Shown: piece after piece, positions 13,839-25,619 of the stretch
Layout: each line of letters opens with the position of its first letter
Position numbering within the stretch: position 1 is the stretch's first letter
DNA from: Lanius collurio
Taxonomy: Eukaryota > Chordata > Aves > Passeriformes > Laniidae
Direction: 5' to 3'
Length of the DNA stretch: 64,000 bases
Assembly: GCA_020086605.1 (NCBI GenBank)
Contig: JACBWW010000048.1
Coordinates: 1,595,680 to 1,659,679, forward strand
Program-made: the position numbers and the translations under genes
The notes under the pieces: generated by a model
What the model saw: only the letters and a program-made list of their open reading frames with translations
Database searches by the model: none
What the model was told of the DNA's origin: nothing

Positions 13839-15032
13839 TACCAGCACAGATACATAAAAGCATAAATACCAAACTGAATATGTTCTTAGCATAGTACAAA
13901 ACACTTCAGTAACCACTAGGGGACTCCAGAAGTACCTTTCCAAAATGCAGCACACAGGCAGGCTGAACAGACCAAATGCTGGATTAACCTCTACCCATTA
14001 CTCACATCCTGCCCAATGGATAAAATCCAGCATCATGAATGTTTTAACTTAGTTTAAGTAAGTCACAGGTTGGCTGATTGGTCAAAGCTTATCTAACCGT
14101 TTGGGATTGCAAAACTGGGGAATGAAATCCCATGGCAGGCTTTCTTGTGAGATTTCCAGTATTTCCTAAAATTGAGGCTGAAAAAAATGGGCAACTGATT
14201 TGCCAGTGGTCTTTATTCTTGTAATTTGCTGTTATGATTTCATGTCTCTACTTCCAATGCCAAAATTTTTGCAGTGTTCAAGGAACAGAAGATTAGACCA
14301 ACTTTTGTTGGTTTGTGATGTGCATTTGTGCCTCACCAGCAGCTCCATTTGCTGTTTCTATTTGGGGAGATCTGTGGGCAGTTGTACAGGATGCAAGCAC
14401 CAAGACACTAAAAACAGAGCTCTGTCTTCTCATACCAAGCTGGATGGAGATAAATGGTCACAGCAGAGGGAAAGAGCAGTGGGAATATCTCTGGATAGAA
14501 TAATTTCATTAGTGTGTGAGTTGCTTGGGTCAGGCTTTGCAAAGCAGAGTCTATTGATAGCTATCAAAACAAGTAAATGAGTACACACTCCAATAAAGCT
14601 GGAAGTCTTTAGGCTTCAAGGGACACTGAATGCTGACTTCTGAGTAACAAAAAGAAATGTTTGCAAGAAAGCCCTACAGTGGAGTACAAGACAGAATAAA
14701 TGATCAAAATAAACTGGTTTCCCTCTGTGGGGGAGAGAATTTAACTTCAGATGCAGTGTGTTATCCCAGGACTAGCCCTGGCAGTGTGAAACAACAAGCA
14801 CTTCTAAATTACAAGGTGTCCTATTCATGGCTTCTCCCTGCCCTTGAATTTTCCTTGTCCACACCCCAGAGCCAGGGAGATAGTAAATGAAAACAGAACA
14901 TCTCCACTGTCAGCTCGGCAGGACAACTGTAAGAAATAAGGGGGTTCTTGCACTTTTATATGGGCACAAAAACAATAGAGTGTTTAATCTTTTAAATTAT
15001 TAAGATAGATGAGTTTCTCTTAATAAAGGAAG

Positions 15033-15061
15033 CCTCTCTCTCTCTCTCCTCCTCTCTTCCC
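15033..15061. repeat. (CT)n microsatellite / pyrimidine tract
   Basis: An uninterrupted CT run followed by TCCTCCTCTCTTCCC, entirely pyrimidine on this strand. Confidence 0.85.
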
Positions 15062-15110
15062 TAAAGGTTCTGCAGTAAAAATGGAAGGAAAGCACCACTG
15101 TCTATATGTG

Positions 15111-15150
15111 CATACTTCCTGTGGACTCTCTATAGGGCATAGGAAGTATG
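15111..15150. repeat. Inverted repeat, 10-bp arms
   Basis: CATACTTCCT at 15111-15120 is perfectly complementary to AGGAAGTATG at 15141-15150, with a 20-base loop. No T-run or gene context suggests a terminator or structural RNA. It could be chance or a remnant of a small palindromic element. Confidence 0.6.
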
Positions 15151-16164
15151 AGGGACTGTCTGCAGTGCTTTGATGTCTCCTTTATACAGTCATGTTAATA
15201 AAGAATGTATCCCCTTTTAACTACTCTGAAGCTGATTTCTCATCTGGGAGGTTATAAATTATTTTTAGAGGTTAATTGTTATGCAAATCTGCTCATCATG
15301 GGGTTCCAGCACCCAGAGAAATGAGAAAACATTCCCTTCCTCAGTGACACAGGCTCATAGAGGACACCTTTTCATTTCTAAAACCATTTGGAAAGAATTA
15401 TGTGCCATATGTTTTCTCAAATGTATCACACACTGGATGCAAGAAATCTATATTAACATGGAGTTAAGGTTGCACAATTACAACATGATTGTATATTAAT
15501 GTGCCTGGGTTTTGTATCCATATATTTCATAGTGTGCATTTCAAAAAACAGTGCCCAATCCTGTAAATTCTGCTCAGAAGAACAGCTACATAATAGGCAA
15601 GTATTCCCCCTGACCCCTGCACTAAGCCTTGCAGAACCAAATCACAAACAATACATCCCTTTTAAGCGTATGTTTAAAAGAACAATGGGGATAGCAAACC
15701 CTAAAGGTCCAATAATGAAGACTACTAAATATTGCAATGAGATTTTTTTTTTAATCTAAGAAAAATCAGGGAAAAATACATTAATTTCTTATTAATTTCT
15801 CATTTTTTGTACTGTATGATGCAGCTTACATTGCTACCTTCACTTAGCAGGTGACCTACTGGTAAAAACCCCTTTGGTGTGAATTTGTGTGAGTGAACTG
15901 TATACATAACTACTGGTGTGCAGGGAGAGAGTTCCCACAAAGCAGACTAAAGGGTAGGCAGAAATTTGTAGAAGGGTAGGCTGAGAGGTAAAATGTAAAA
16001 GTCTCACAAAACTGGAGTTCCAGAGACTGATTGTCCTATTGAATCCACAAGAACTGATGAACTTAAGACACCAAGAGCCTCCACAACTGCCCAGGGCCAG
16101 CAGAACCCACTGGTATCATCAATAGGCTGTATAACTCATTCCCATTTCTATTCACAATAACAAA

Positions 16165-16350
16165 TTGTGCACTGGAACAGGCTGCCCAGAGAGCTTGTGA
16201 TGTCCCACCCCTGGAAGTGTTCAAGGCCATTGTGGGAGGGGTTTTGAGCAACCTGGTCTAGTGAAGGCTGTCCTTGGCTGTGTCAGAGGGTTGGAAATAG
16301 ATTAAATGGTCCCTTCCAAACCTTACCATTCTATGACTATGATTCTATGA
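16165..16350 (+). mobile_element. CR1 LINE 3' fragment
   Basis: The core reads 'actggaacaggctgcccaga', then 'cctggaagtgttcaaggcc', 'agcaacctggtctagtg', 'ggtcccttccaaa', and ends with 'cattctatgactatgattctatga'. That is the canonical avian CR1 3' end with two octamer-like units. It retains the gcactggaacag segment that the 13.4 kb copy has lost. Upstream, 16050-16165 may be a more decayed continuation, but I cannot support it. It is 5'-truncated and noncoding. Confidence 0.93.
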
Positions 16351-16359
16351 ATTTAAACA

Positions 16360-17990
16360 GTAAAAGATGTTATAATAAATAGTTCCTGGAACCTGTAGTG
16401 TCCTATGTTGGTCTCATATCAGGACATTCTGCTGCAGTACCCACTGAGAAAAAAAGTTATCATGAGATAGATACATGAGCCTGACAGCTGCCTTGGCAGC
16501 TCTTCACAGAGGTTTCCTGGGGTGCAGAATGCTTGCACCATTCAGCAACCTTGGGGATCCTGAGCAGCCAGGATCCTGAGGTCTTGGTACAATGCCATGA
16601 AACTGAAACTTACCGAATGTTTGCAGTGGGAAAAACTAAGAGTGTAGAAGGCCTGTAATTTTTGCTTGGACTTGTGTGAAAAAAGTCTCTTTTACATCAG
16701 ATAGGGAACAAGATAAAGAGCAGGACAAGAATAGCTCAGACTAAGGAAAAGCACATTACAACAATTATCAACACTGGTCTATGCTGCTTGCTCCTTCTAG
16801 CATTTATAATGGACCAATAGTTCCTTTTAAGAGTAGGAATTCTCTGACAGTAGAATTTCTGAATTTTGATCAATAATTAACTAAATTGGAAGTTAATACC
16901 CTGTCAAGTTTGAAGAGAGACCTGAGAATTGTATTTCTTTAAATGTGAGGAAGTGTAGCTAGGTACAGATCAAAATATTTTGGACATAGTTATATAGAAA
17001 CAGGAGGTAATTTTGAGGCAGATGTATGCTACTAATTTACACAGTCGTGATTTATTGAAATACCTTGGAAATATTAAGAATAAATTTCACCAGATACACC
17101 ACACCATTTAAAGTGGTGAAAGGCCATTTTTTTTTTAGCATCAGATAATGATAGCTTTTTTCCTCAAAAATTTTCAGCAGCAAAAAAGTTGAAATCACTA
17201 ACCATAAGTTTTTAGTAGCAATGAATAGAACTTTTGGCAAAAATACACTGCATTCAGATATCGAAGATGGTGCTATATTTCTTTCCAAAAGTGTCTGAAA
17301 GATGCTTTAACTACTCAATTTATTCCCCCACCATCCTTTTCCAAAATCCAGTGTCTTGTAGAGAATAAATATCTTTGTGGTGCAAGTGCTCTGGGAAATC
17401 TCTGCAATTTAAAAACTTGTCTTAGCAGACCAAAAATCCTACTTCCTGGACACTTTGAAGCCTTCCTCTTTGAATACCATCCCTGCCAGTCAGAGCACAT
17501 GTTGGAGCTGGGCAACAAATTCCTCTTAAAAGAATGGACACTGTAATACTTGGTAGGGTCTGAACCAAGTCTGGTAGTTTCCCCAAAAAAGGAGGTACCT
17601 AAAAACCCCAATTAACAGCTCTTCCAAGTGTAGTCTATAAATAACACCTGTTAAATCTATATTTTAAAATTGCGATGGATGTAACAGTGGATTCTGACAG
17701 CTTCCTCTTTTTGAACTTGAAAATAAAGAGTCCTTCAGTATAAAGTATTAAGCAGAATGATTTTCATTTAAAAGAAATTTACATATTATTTTATTAAGCA
17801 CGCAAATTGGTATTTAAATAGTGTTTGGGAACAGTAGAGAGCAGAGAAAACAAATAGCCCCTGGTTTTCCAAATTACTTTGAGAACGATTAGGCGTCTGC
17901 TGAATTATGTTGTTACATTTTGAGCTACTGAAGTAAAGATGGTGTTTTAATAATGATGGGCCCATTCTGAGAGCAACCCGAATTTGAATG
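16360..17990. other. Noncoding DNA, no gene recognised
   Basis: I see no exon or repeat family that I can name. Minus-strand open frames of 78 and 98 codons near 17.05-17.6 kb show no recognisable domain. Confidence 0.55.
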
Positions 17991-17993
17991 AGA

Positions 17994-18071
17994 AGAATCA
18001 CAGAATGGGTCATCTGGTCCAACATCCCTGATCAATCAGGGTTGTTTTAGAGCACAGGATTGCATCTAGAC
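17994..18071 (-). mobile_element. CR1 LINE 3'-terminal remnant
   Basis: The order 'gaatcacagaatgggtcatc', 'tggtccaacatccctgatca', 'gggttgttttagagcacagg', 'attgcatctagac' matches the reverse complement of a CR1 subfamily whose 3' end reads through a 'tagagcaca...gattg' block. Only about 78 bases remain. The homology fades into AT-rich DNA at about 18071. Confidence 0.8.
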
Positions 18072-18810
18072 ATTAATTAATAAATTACAAGTGAGGCAGT
18101 ACTCTAGTATTTACAGGTGAAGAGTCCTTAGAGTCTTAGCCTATAAAGATAAGTAAGAGAAGTTCTTGACCTTAACATCTGGATCTTGTTTCACAAATTC
18201 CTCAGGAAGAAAGTGTCAACAAAAGGAATAACAACTGCATAGCAGAAGTGGTCAACAAGAACAGTTTGAATGGGCTAGTTTCAGTGTATTTGCATAAAAT
18301 CTTGTGAAATAAAGTCATAAAATGGATGAATGCTCTAGAGAGATATAAATCTGAGAGGTAGGAGTTGGACAATATCCTCTGTGAAAATGAATGCAACACA
18401 TTTAGCTTTAAGAACAGACTTCTTTGGTATCTTGAATCCAGGAGAAAATCTAGACTCCCTACGAGGTTGCCAGAGTTCCATACATCTATGGGATAAACCC
18501 CTACACATCCCTACACCCAGGGACTCCAGACCATGCAGGAAGCTGTTTCTGCTAAAGCTGCAGCTGCCTAAAGTCATCAGGGCAGGCAATTAATTCCTTT
18601 TTGTGCATTCTGCTAATAATTTCAACACTCCATACTTCTGTCTATGAAACACTGACTTTGCACTAACAGTGGATGAGGGTTTTTCATTAAGCAAGTAAGG
18701 AAATTCTCTCAAAATTTTCATATTAGTGATAACTTGGTTTCTTACATGCATAAGGATGTTATATGACACTGTGACACAGCTTTAGTCAGCAATTGTGCTG
18801 AAACTCTTAC

Positions 18811-19420
18811 ATGACAAAAAGAAAAATGGCTACTCATGTAGTGTTTTCCACATCATCTCTAATTTTGGAAATTGCACACAGCCACCTCAATGTCCTTCCC
18901 TGTTTAGAATTGCCTGAGTTAATCTTTGGTCCTATTGTAAACCTCTTGCATTTCCATCAGAGTTTTTGCAGTTTTATAAGAGATAGGAGCAATTTTAAGC
19001 TAGGAAGATTTTTGGGAGAGAGCATTCCAGTTATTGCCTGGGTCTTTTCCTATCTGGGCATTGCAGAGGTATTAGAATTGCAATGAGAGCATTTTGACAT
19101 CATTGGTATTTTACATTAAGCCAAGAACATCTTCAGCAACTGACTGATCTTTAAACTTTCAATAGATTGAGGTAAATAATTAAAAAATTGAGTTCAGAGT
19201 TTGGAGACATATCTCCAATAGGAGATTCAGTTAATGTAGGAACATTAAATATGGATTTCCTGAATTTCTGTGTGTTAATCATCAATTTGAACACTGCGTG
19301 GTGCAATCTTAGACGAAATGCAATGTGTATAACTCTTAAAATAAAGAAGAGGAAGAAACATTACAAAATATCTAGCAAAAAAAGCAAAAATATATTAAAA
19401 AATATTTGGATGGGTTGAAT
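18811..19420. other. Noncoding DNA, no gene recognised
   Basis: Two plus-strand open frames (18811-19086 and 19188-19418) were examined. The second ends in a Lys-rich low-complexity tail from an A-rich stretch. Neither has splice context or a domain, so both are treated as chance frames. Confidence 0.5.
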
Positions 19421-19924
19421 CCATCAGAAATCAGTTTTACTAGAAGCAAAACCTTTTTGTCAGGTGATTTCTTTATTGGAACAATTTCTATGACTCCTTG
19501 CTCTAAATTCTATTATTCAATCAGTAAAGTTGACAAGTAAAAATATTTCCCTTCATTGCCAATTTAGCACTTTTCTCTAGCATTCTGCATGCCAAATAGA
19601 ATTGTAGATTTTCCTTGTAAAACTACTTTCAATTTTACAAGTCAAGGGGGAAAGAATGAAGGAAAACCAGCTTGTTTTAATAAAAACATTTCCTCGTTGC
19701 TTTTCAGAACAAAGGTGAAAGGGAAATTTTCTCTGATCTTTCTTTTGCTCCTATTATTTTAAAAATACGTTTTCTCATTGAAACGCAAATGGTATCTTTG
19801 TGCATGTCACAGAAGACATGCTTTTCTTTTGTAGAACATCCCAACTGTGTAATTCATTCCTGTCAGAGCTCTACTGGCATACTGGCAAGAGGAAGGTGAA
19901 TATTGGTTAAAAGAAGAGGGCTTA

Positions 19925-20020
19925 GATCCAGCAGAGCACTTAAGCAAGTGCTTAACTTGTCAGTACTGCTAATTGCATGTTTGAAGTTAAGTACATGCTT
20001 AAGTGCTACCTTGGTTTGGT
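19925..20020. repeat. Palindromic interspersed element (MITE-like)
   Basis: Two 25-base arms, 19935-19959 and 19983-20007, are inverted complements with about 22 of 25 positions pairing around a 23-base loop. Each arm itself repeats a GCTTAAGT/AGTTAAG theme ('agcacttaagcaagtgctta' and its partner). The sequence 'gatccagcagagcacttaag' just outside also matches a palindromic repeat I recall as widespread in turtles, crocodilians and birds, built around 'gatcctgcaaagcacttaag'. I cannot confirm the family name. It is most likely an ancient non-autonomous DNA transposon copy. It is less likely to be a transcribed hairpin, because no flanking gene or promoter is visible. Confidence 0.6.
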
Positions 20021-20029
20021 GCCTACCTC

Positions 20030-21650
20030 CATAGCTTTTGATCAGGAATGATTATTGCTAATTGGTAGTGTCTTGATTTCACAAAATTCATAATTTTCCT
20101 GTGGAGCCCGTTTGCCAAACACTGCTGTTGCAAAACCCATCCACATGCTCAGCAGAGAAACCAGAGGAATGACCCTGACAGTCATTCTTCAGCTCCAGCT
20201 GTAACGGCAAACAGAGGATATGGGGTAAGACTTTTCTCTGGGTTTAAGCATTTACATCGGCCTGGGTGTCCTGGACTCCCCTCACAGGCAATGGAGATGA
20301 CTAGGCACATGCAGAGAACACCTCAGAGTGCTTCAGAGAAGCATCAAATGGTGCCTGCTTTTCTCCATTGACTGTAGAGTGAGCTGAAAGGATTGAAACT
20401 GAGCATCTTGGTTGCAGGTGGAGTACGAGGGCAGCTGAGATGAATCCTTTACCACTCAGTGTCTGAACCAATCTTCTGGGGCTTTACATATGCAATATAC
20501 TAAAGAAGAAAACTCACAAGCTTAAATTCATATTTTATCAAACACTTAAAAACACTGTTAGGTGTGATTCTAGAAACTTTAGAAATGGCATTTCCATTTG
20601 TTTTCCCTGGCAGTGGTAAAGAGTCTTAATTCACACAAAATTCACGTTACCACTAATCTGCCGACAATCACAGTTATTCTCACAGTGCATCTAAATACTT
20701 CTCTGTAAAAAATAAGAGCCATGGTCCCATCTGGCACACATTAGGAATCCATGGTCATCTTCCCCATGGCAAGTCCTCAGAACAATAATCACAATTTTCC
20801 CAACCGTAGCTGTGCACCTGAGGGTTGTTAGATCAGCACTTTCAACATGGAATAGCTGTGTGAGATGAGCAAGAGGCTGCTCTGGGTTCCCTGATCCTCT
20901 GCCAAGGACTTGGAAAAAAATGAAAAGGTAGAAAACAGTGAAGAGATGAAGCATTTTTAATTCTTAAGATTGTTTTCCTACCTTACCAACAGGTACATAT
21001 TTGTTTTGCAACATTTTCAGTGGAAAAGAATGCTGTTTCTGTCCCTCCTTCCCCATTTTCTTATTGATTTACAGTTTAAATGTGTGTTGCATTGTAAACT
21101 ACTTTGCATATTTAGTAAAACTTGCATTGATGTCACAAATAAACTTTGGGGAAAGAGGAACATTTCTTTTGTTCATTTAAAAATTCTTATTTTCTCAGCT
21201 GCTTTTTTATTGTGAGAGATTACAGAAGGCCATTGAGCATAAAGTTGACAAAGTGGTTACAGTTTTTATTAAACATAAGGCAGAGTGCCATTAAGAAAAT
21301 ACAAGTCAGCAATGAAAGAGTTTTTTGGAGACTGCAAAGGAATCTGGTGTTGAGGTTGCTTGAGCAGTGGGACATGTAGGCCATGATGGGGAAAGCGTAG
21401 AGTGGCAATATGCACACAACCAAGGTTTCCATGCTACCTACCTGGAACCTTGCTGTTTTGCACTGTTATTTGGAGAATTTCATTGTATTTCTCATCATCA
21501 TCATGCTAGTTATAATCACCAAAAAGGCTGGAAAAGATCTTAAGAGCTCACCCTCAGACCCTGAGAGCCCCAGCCCTTGTGCAGCTGAGCTTCTACCACA
21601 CGCCCTGGCACTCAGCCTTGCCCAGGCTGCACTGCCACAGCCCTGCTGTG
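20030..21650. other. Noncoding DNA, possible unnamed repeat near 20.24-20.37 kb
   Basis: There is no gene. The segment 20240-20370 (around 'tttacatcggcctgggtgtc' and 'agcatcaaatggtgcctgct') is more GC-rich than its surroundings and has the feel of an old interspersed repeat, but I cannot place it. The remaining open frames are short and without domains. Confidence 0.4.
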
Positions 21651-21653
21651 ACC

Positions 21654-21746
21654 TATCTCCTTCCTTCTACATGTCCTTCTTTTTCCATTCACTTTCTTCC
21701 TTCTCTCTTTTTTCCTCCTTTCTCCCATTTCTTTCTAATCTCTATT
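21654..21746. repeat. Pyrimidine-rich tract
   Basis: About 90 bases are almost all C and T (CCTTC, CTTCC, TTTCC motifs) with a few purine interruptions. Such tracts are common in vertebrate noncoding DNA. Confidence 0.75.
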
Positions 21747-21872
21747 TTGGGGCCTGATTGAGAGAGTCTCTTTGGAGGCACTTCCAAAGGCAAGTGGAAT
21801 CCAGGCAGAGGAATCCAGGAAAGTTGGGCATTCCTCTTGGAGGAAATTTAAAGGCGCAGAGCAGGCTGTCTC

Positions 21873-21918
21873 CTGAGCCTAAGGATGAGCTCCTGTCTCA
21901 TGAGCCTAAGGATGAGCT
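21873..21918. repeat. Two-copy tandem repeat, 27-bp period
   Basis: 'tgagcctaaggatgagct' occurs at about 21874-21891 and again at 21901-21918, identical over 18 bases. It is a simple local duplication inside a purine-rich stretch. Confidence 0.85.
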
Positions 21919-22113
21919 GGCAGGGAAGAAGACCTCATAAAGTCTGTGCCAGAGAAGGCAGCTGGAGTAGGAAACTTCTACTGTGTAATATTTTACAATC
22001 TTAATGGATAATTAAAGGGTTTTTTTCTTCAGTGATATCTTTGCCTCACATAAGTTATGAATGTCTAAAGTTGTGTCAACATTTATATTTAAGGATATTT
22101 TATTCCACATAAT

Positions 22114-22290
22114 AATAGAATTATTCAATGGTTTGTGCTGGAGAGAACCTTAAAGATTATCTAGTTCCACTGCTCTGCCCCATGATGTGCAGGGACATCT
22201 TTCACCAGACCAGGTTGCTCAAAGCCCCATTCAACCTGGCCTGGAATCCCTTCCAGAGATGGAGCAGGATATACTGGAACAGTCTCAGTA
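22114..22290 (-). mobile_element. CR1 LINE 3' fragment
   Basis: On the plus strand it reads 'aatagaattattcaatggtt', then 'ccttaaagattatctagttc', 'gcagggacatc', 'accagaccaggttgctcaaa', 'gccccattcaacctggcc', 'cccttccagagatgg' and 'ctggaacagtctcag'. This is the reverse complement of the classic CR1 3' region and the same subtype as the 13.4 and 16.2 kb copies. It stops abruptly in a T run at about 22290, so the element is 5'-truncated. Confidence 0.93.
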
Positions 22291-22879
22291 AAGTTTTTTT
22301 TAAATTATTATCTCACACCGTGTTAGAATGAGGTTTCTGCTTTAAATGATGAAGACCAAAGTTTATGGCCATCCCAGCACTGATGTGCAAAATCGTCAGG
22401 ATGAGAAACTTCCCCATAATGGTGTGGCCAGTTTTTAAGCTGTGTCCAACAGTAAGTACTGCAGATAAGTACAAACCATCTTTAGCAGCAAAGCTGTTTG
22501 GTTTTCCAGCTGTGTGGTAAGAAAGCAAACTAAAGTGAAATTTTTTCTAAGCTAGTTGGTGTACTGGAGTAGAACTGAAGTGGAAATGCACAATGGTATG
22601 AGGAGCACGTTGGGTGATATTGTTGCAGGTTGTGGGGAGCTGTGAGACACTAATCTTGGCAAGAATGTTGATGTTGAGAACCCCTCTTTTAACAGTTTGA
22701 AGTTCAGTACTGCTGAATAGCAAAGCTGGTCAGTCCTACTGTTCATAGCAGTGATAATTCTCTCTGTATGGAAATAGGATGGGAAGTCCCGGATTAAATT
22801 CTTTAAAACAATGTATAGGACAGAAGAACTGATTAAGACCTGTGCCATTTTACAATTTAAATGCCATTATGAAAAATAC

Positions 22880-22918
22880 AAAAAAAAAAAAAAAAAGGAG
22901 AGAGAAAGAAGAGAGGAA
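22880..22918. repeat. A17 homopolymer with purine-rich tail
   Basis: A run of 17 A (22880-22896) is followed by GGAGAGAGAAAGAAGAGAGGAAA. I considered a retrocopy poly(A) tail but found no coding body upstream and no target-site duplication. Confidence 0.8.
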
Positions 22919-22924
22919 ACAGAA

Positions 22925-25595
22925 GTTTTACCAGACTTCTGCTTAATTTTTACCTTAAAATTGTTCACGAGTATGAAAGGGATTGTTTGAAGAGATTTTC
23001 TCAAGAAATAAAGAAAAACACCAAGAAAGCTGAAAGAAAGCATCAGGTATCATGGTAGATTGACAGAAAAGGCAGAGTGAAAAGCAAAAAACGATAGTTT
23101 TCAGTTGTGTGTTTGGCCAAAACAGGTTTGGAATCGTGACTGAAGAATTAATTTCTTGTTTGATTCCTCTTGCAGTCAAGGAAACAAGGCTGTGTATTTA
23201 TCCTTTATAGATTTATAGTTTCATCAAGGAAGTCTCAGCCCCATAATCAATCTCTTTCCTTTGTGGAAACAAGTTTTACAAGACCTCAAGTTTTGGCCAG
23301 CTGCCCAGACCTTAAAGTTCTTATGCCATGAGGCTTGTAGTGTAAAACCCCCTGCTTGTTCTAGGCAAGCAATGACTTGTTCCCTATGACTCACAGCCCT
23401 GCTGGCTGAAGCAGAAGGTCTGAAGATCTGAAGCTGCGAGGGTTAAGATTTGCCCAGCTGTGCCTGAAGGGAGTCAGGCAGAACCTATTAGCAAAAAATA
23501 GGAGCACATAGGCTTGTTCAGCAGTTAGTTGACTTCAAATGCTTCCTCATCAGTTGGGCATTCCCATGACAGCTCAGCGATCCCAACACCTGTGACAAGC
23601 ATGGGGTAATATGGGAATGCATCATCATGCAATTCTCCTTTCAGGCATTGTTACAGCATGATAATGAAATCCCCTGGTTATGTTGACGACTCCCAGTACA
23701 TGGAGAGAACTAGGAAGAGCTGTTAGCTCTTTGTGATCTTGCCCTGAGTGGTATTCACAAGGTAAAGGCTCCCTGCAATCTCCCTTTTATTCCCAGCAGA
23801 AGGCATCTGACAGCAATCTTTCATTGTGTCGGTTCAAACAGAGCTTTTAATTTAAGGGTCTGTTTTTGTTAACAAGTGTAAATGTGAAAAGAATGAATGC
23901 AAGAGTTTATTTTCGTATAAATATGGGATATGCACATAGTGAAAGAGCGAGGGAGAAGTAGAAGAAAAAAATAAAGGAAAGAAAGCAGGTCCAAACCTGA
24001 CACATGGGACCTGACTCCAGCCCCAACAAAACTTCAGGACAGGTATAATTGTCCTTACTTTTCTCATATGAGAAAGTGCACACTCTCACTTCCCTGCTCT
24101 TAGAGACCTCTGCTTTCAGTCAGTCATCCTTTCTGTAAATTTCTTCAAACTGTAATTGAGTCACCTTTCAGATGCTGGAGGTCCCCTTTGTCAGAGGAAT
24201 TGATGGGAACAGAGCCTCTGTTATTACTAAATTAGCAAAGGACTTGATAGATTTGACTCCATTTGTGGTAGAAATCCTGTTCTACTGGAAACTATTTTTA
24301 AGGAAACTTCTATTAAAATACGTGTACTTGTTCACTTGATGGTCAAGTATTGTCTGTCAAATATAATACTTTAAATTTATGAATATCATGATCTCTGTGT
24401 GTTTCTTTGGGAATTTAGACCCTAGCGTGCACACTTACTATTCTTCACCTTAGAGATCCCCAATGCGTAGGCATAATTTTTACTAATTTCCTCAGGTTGG
24501 CTTCATTTCTTCTCTCTCTTTGTGTACATGTGGCCCTCAGTCACATGCAGAAGCCCTACATGTAGCAGGGGATGCACACCTCTGCTTAGAAAGGACCAGA
24601 AATCAGCCATGACTGGTGAGGTATTCCCTAGGGATGCCATGCTGATCTTATTAAAGTTTGTGGGATTTTTTCACGACTGTCTGTTGGAAGATCATTTGTA
24701 CAGTTCTGCTTTAGTCCTTAAGGTGAGGCACTAAAATTAAAAAACAGATGTCAAATAGCACAAAAATAGCATCTAAATATTCTGGGCAGTGTTTTATTAG
24801 TATGCGATTAATCACAGGTGGTGCTCCATAGGTATTGCCCTCAAGACAATAAATCCACAAAGTGCAAATTCAGCTTCTGCTTGCCAGCTTTAAGAACTGA
24901 TAAGCATATATATTTTCCTGCTCTCTAATCCTCTCTTGCAGTGTTTATTTTAAGTGACCACCACAAAAACTGCTACAGTAGATTTAATGAAGAAATGTAC
25001 AAAGCTTGTATGACAGAAAACTGCTAAGTTGATTAAGAAAATAGGATCCTAGCAATTGCAGGTCCCATAATCTCCTAAATTAGTTTTGATGAATTGACTA
25101 GTGTGGAAATCAAATTTCTTGTCACTGCAACAACTTAGATCCAGATTCTGAGTATCACCCTATTTTCCTTGTTTTAGCATACTAAAAACCAATGTAAATC
25201 AAATATTTAAGGTGGATATGCTATATCTTCATACTGACACTAAATTCTTGGAACATCAATAATAAAGTTTTGAGGTGACTTAGAATGGGAAACAGCTCAT
25301 TTTTCTGAATCAGACAATAAGTATTTCAGTATTTCTAATTTTCAAGCAGAACAAATTGCCTACGGTGTGAAAAAAACCCTGCAGTTAATTTACTGTCATG
25401 CATTCTTTCTGCTCAGGTGTCAAACGTTTTTAACATGTTTGGATACAGTCCTGCTTTCTGCTCTAAATGAATAATTTTTCTTGCAGAACCTTTTGTTTAC
25501 ATTGGTGGCCCACGGAATGGCCAATTGAGAAAAAGCTCAAAACTCAGAGCTGGTGCTGGTTGGTTTTGGGAACCAATAATTTCCCTTTAAAAAGG
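22925..25595. other. Noncoding DNA, no gene recognised
   Basis: No CR1, LTR or exon signature was found. Open frames are all under 75 codons. Confidence 0.55.
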
Positions 25596-25598
25596 TTA

Positions 25599-25614
25599 TT
25601 TTTTTTTTTTTTTT
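25599..25614. repeat. T16 homopolymer
   Basis: An uninterrupted run of 16 T. Confidence 0.9.
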
Positions 25615-25619
25615 GAATA

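Noticed and set aside
14200..14580. 126-codon plus-strand frame, second longest in the window
   Set aside because: A few frames of this length are expected by chance in 64 kb. It has no domain, no splice context, and overlapping frames with unrelated sequence.
21515..21560. 'ggctggaaaagatcttaaga' resembling a CR1 3' end
   Set aside because: Only about 25 bases match. The following sequence does not continue into any CR1 block.
22860..22896. Poly-A run as the tail of a processed pseudogene
   Set aside because: No coding body, polyadenylation signal or target-site duplication was visible upstream.
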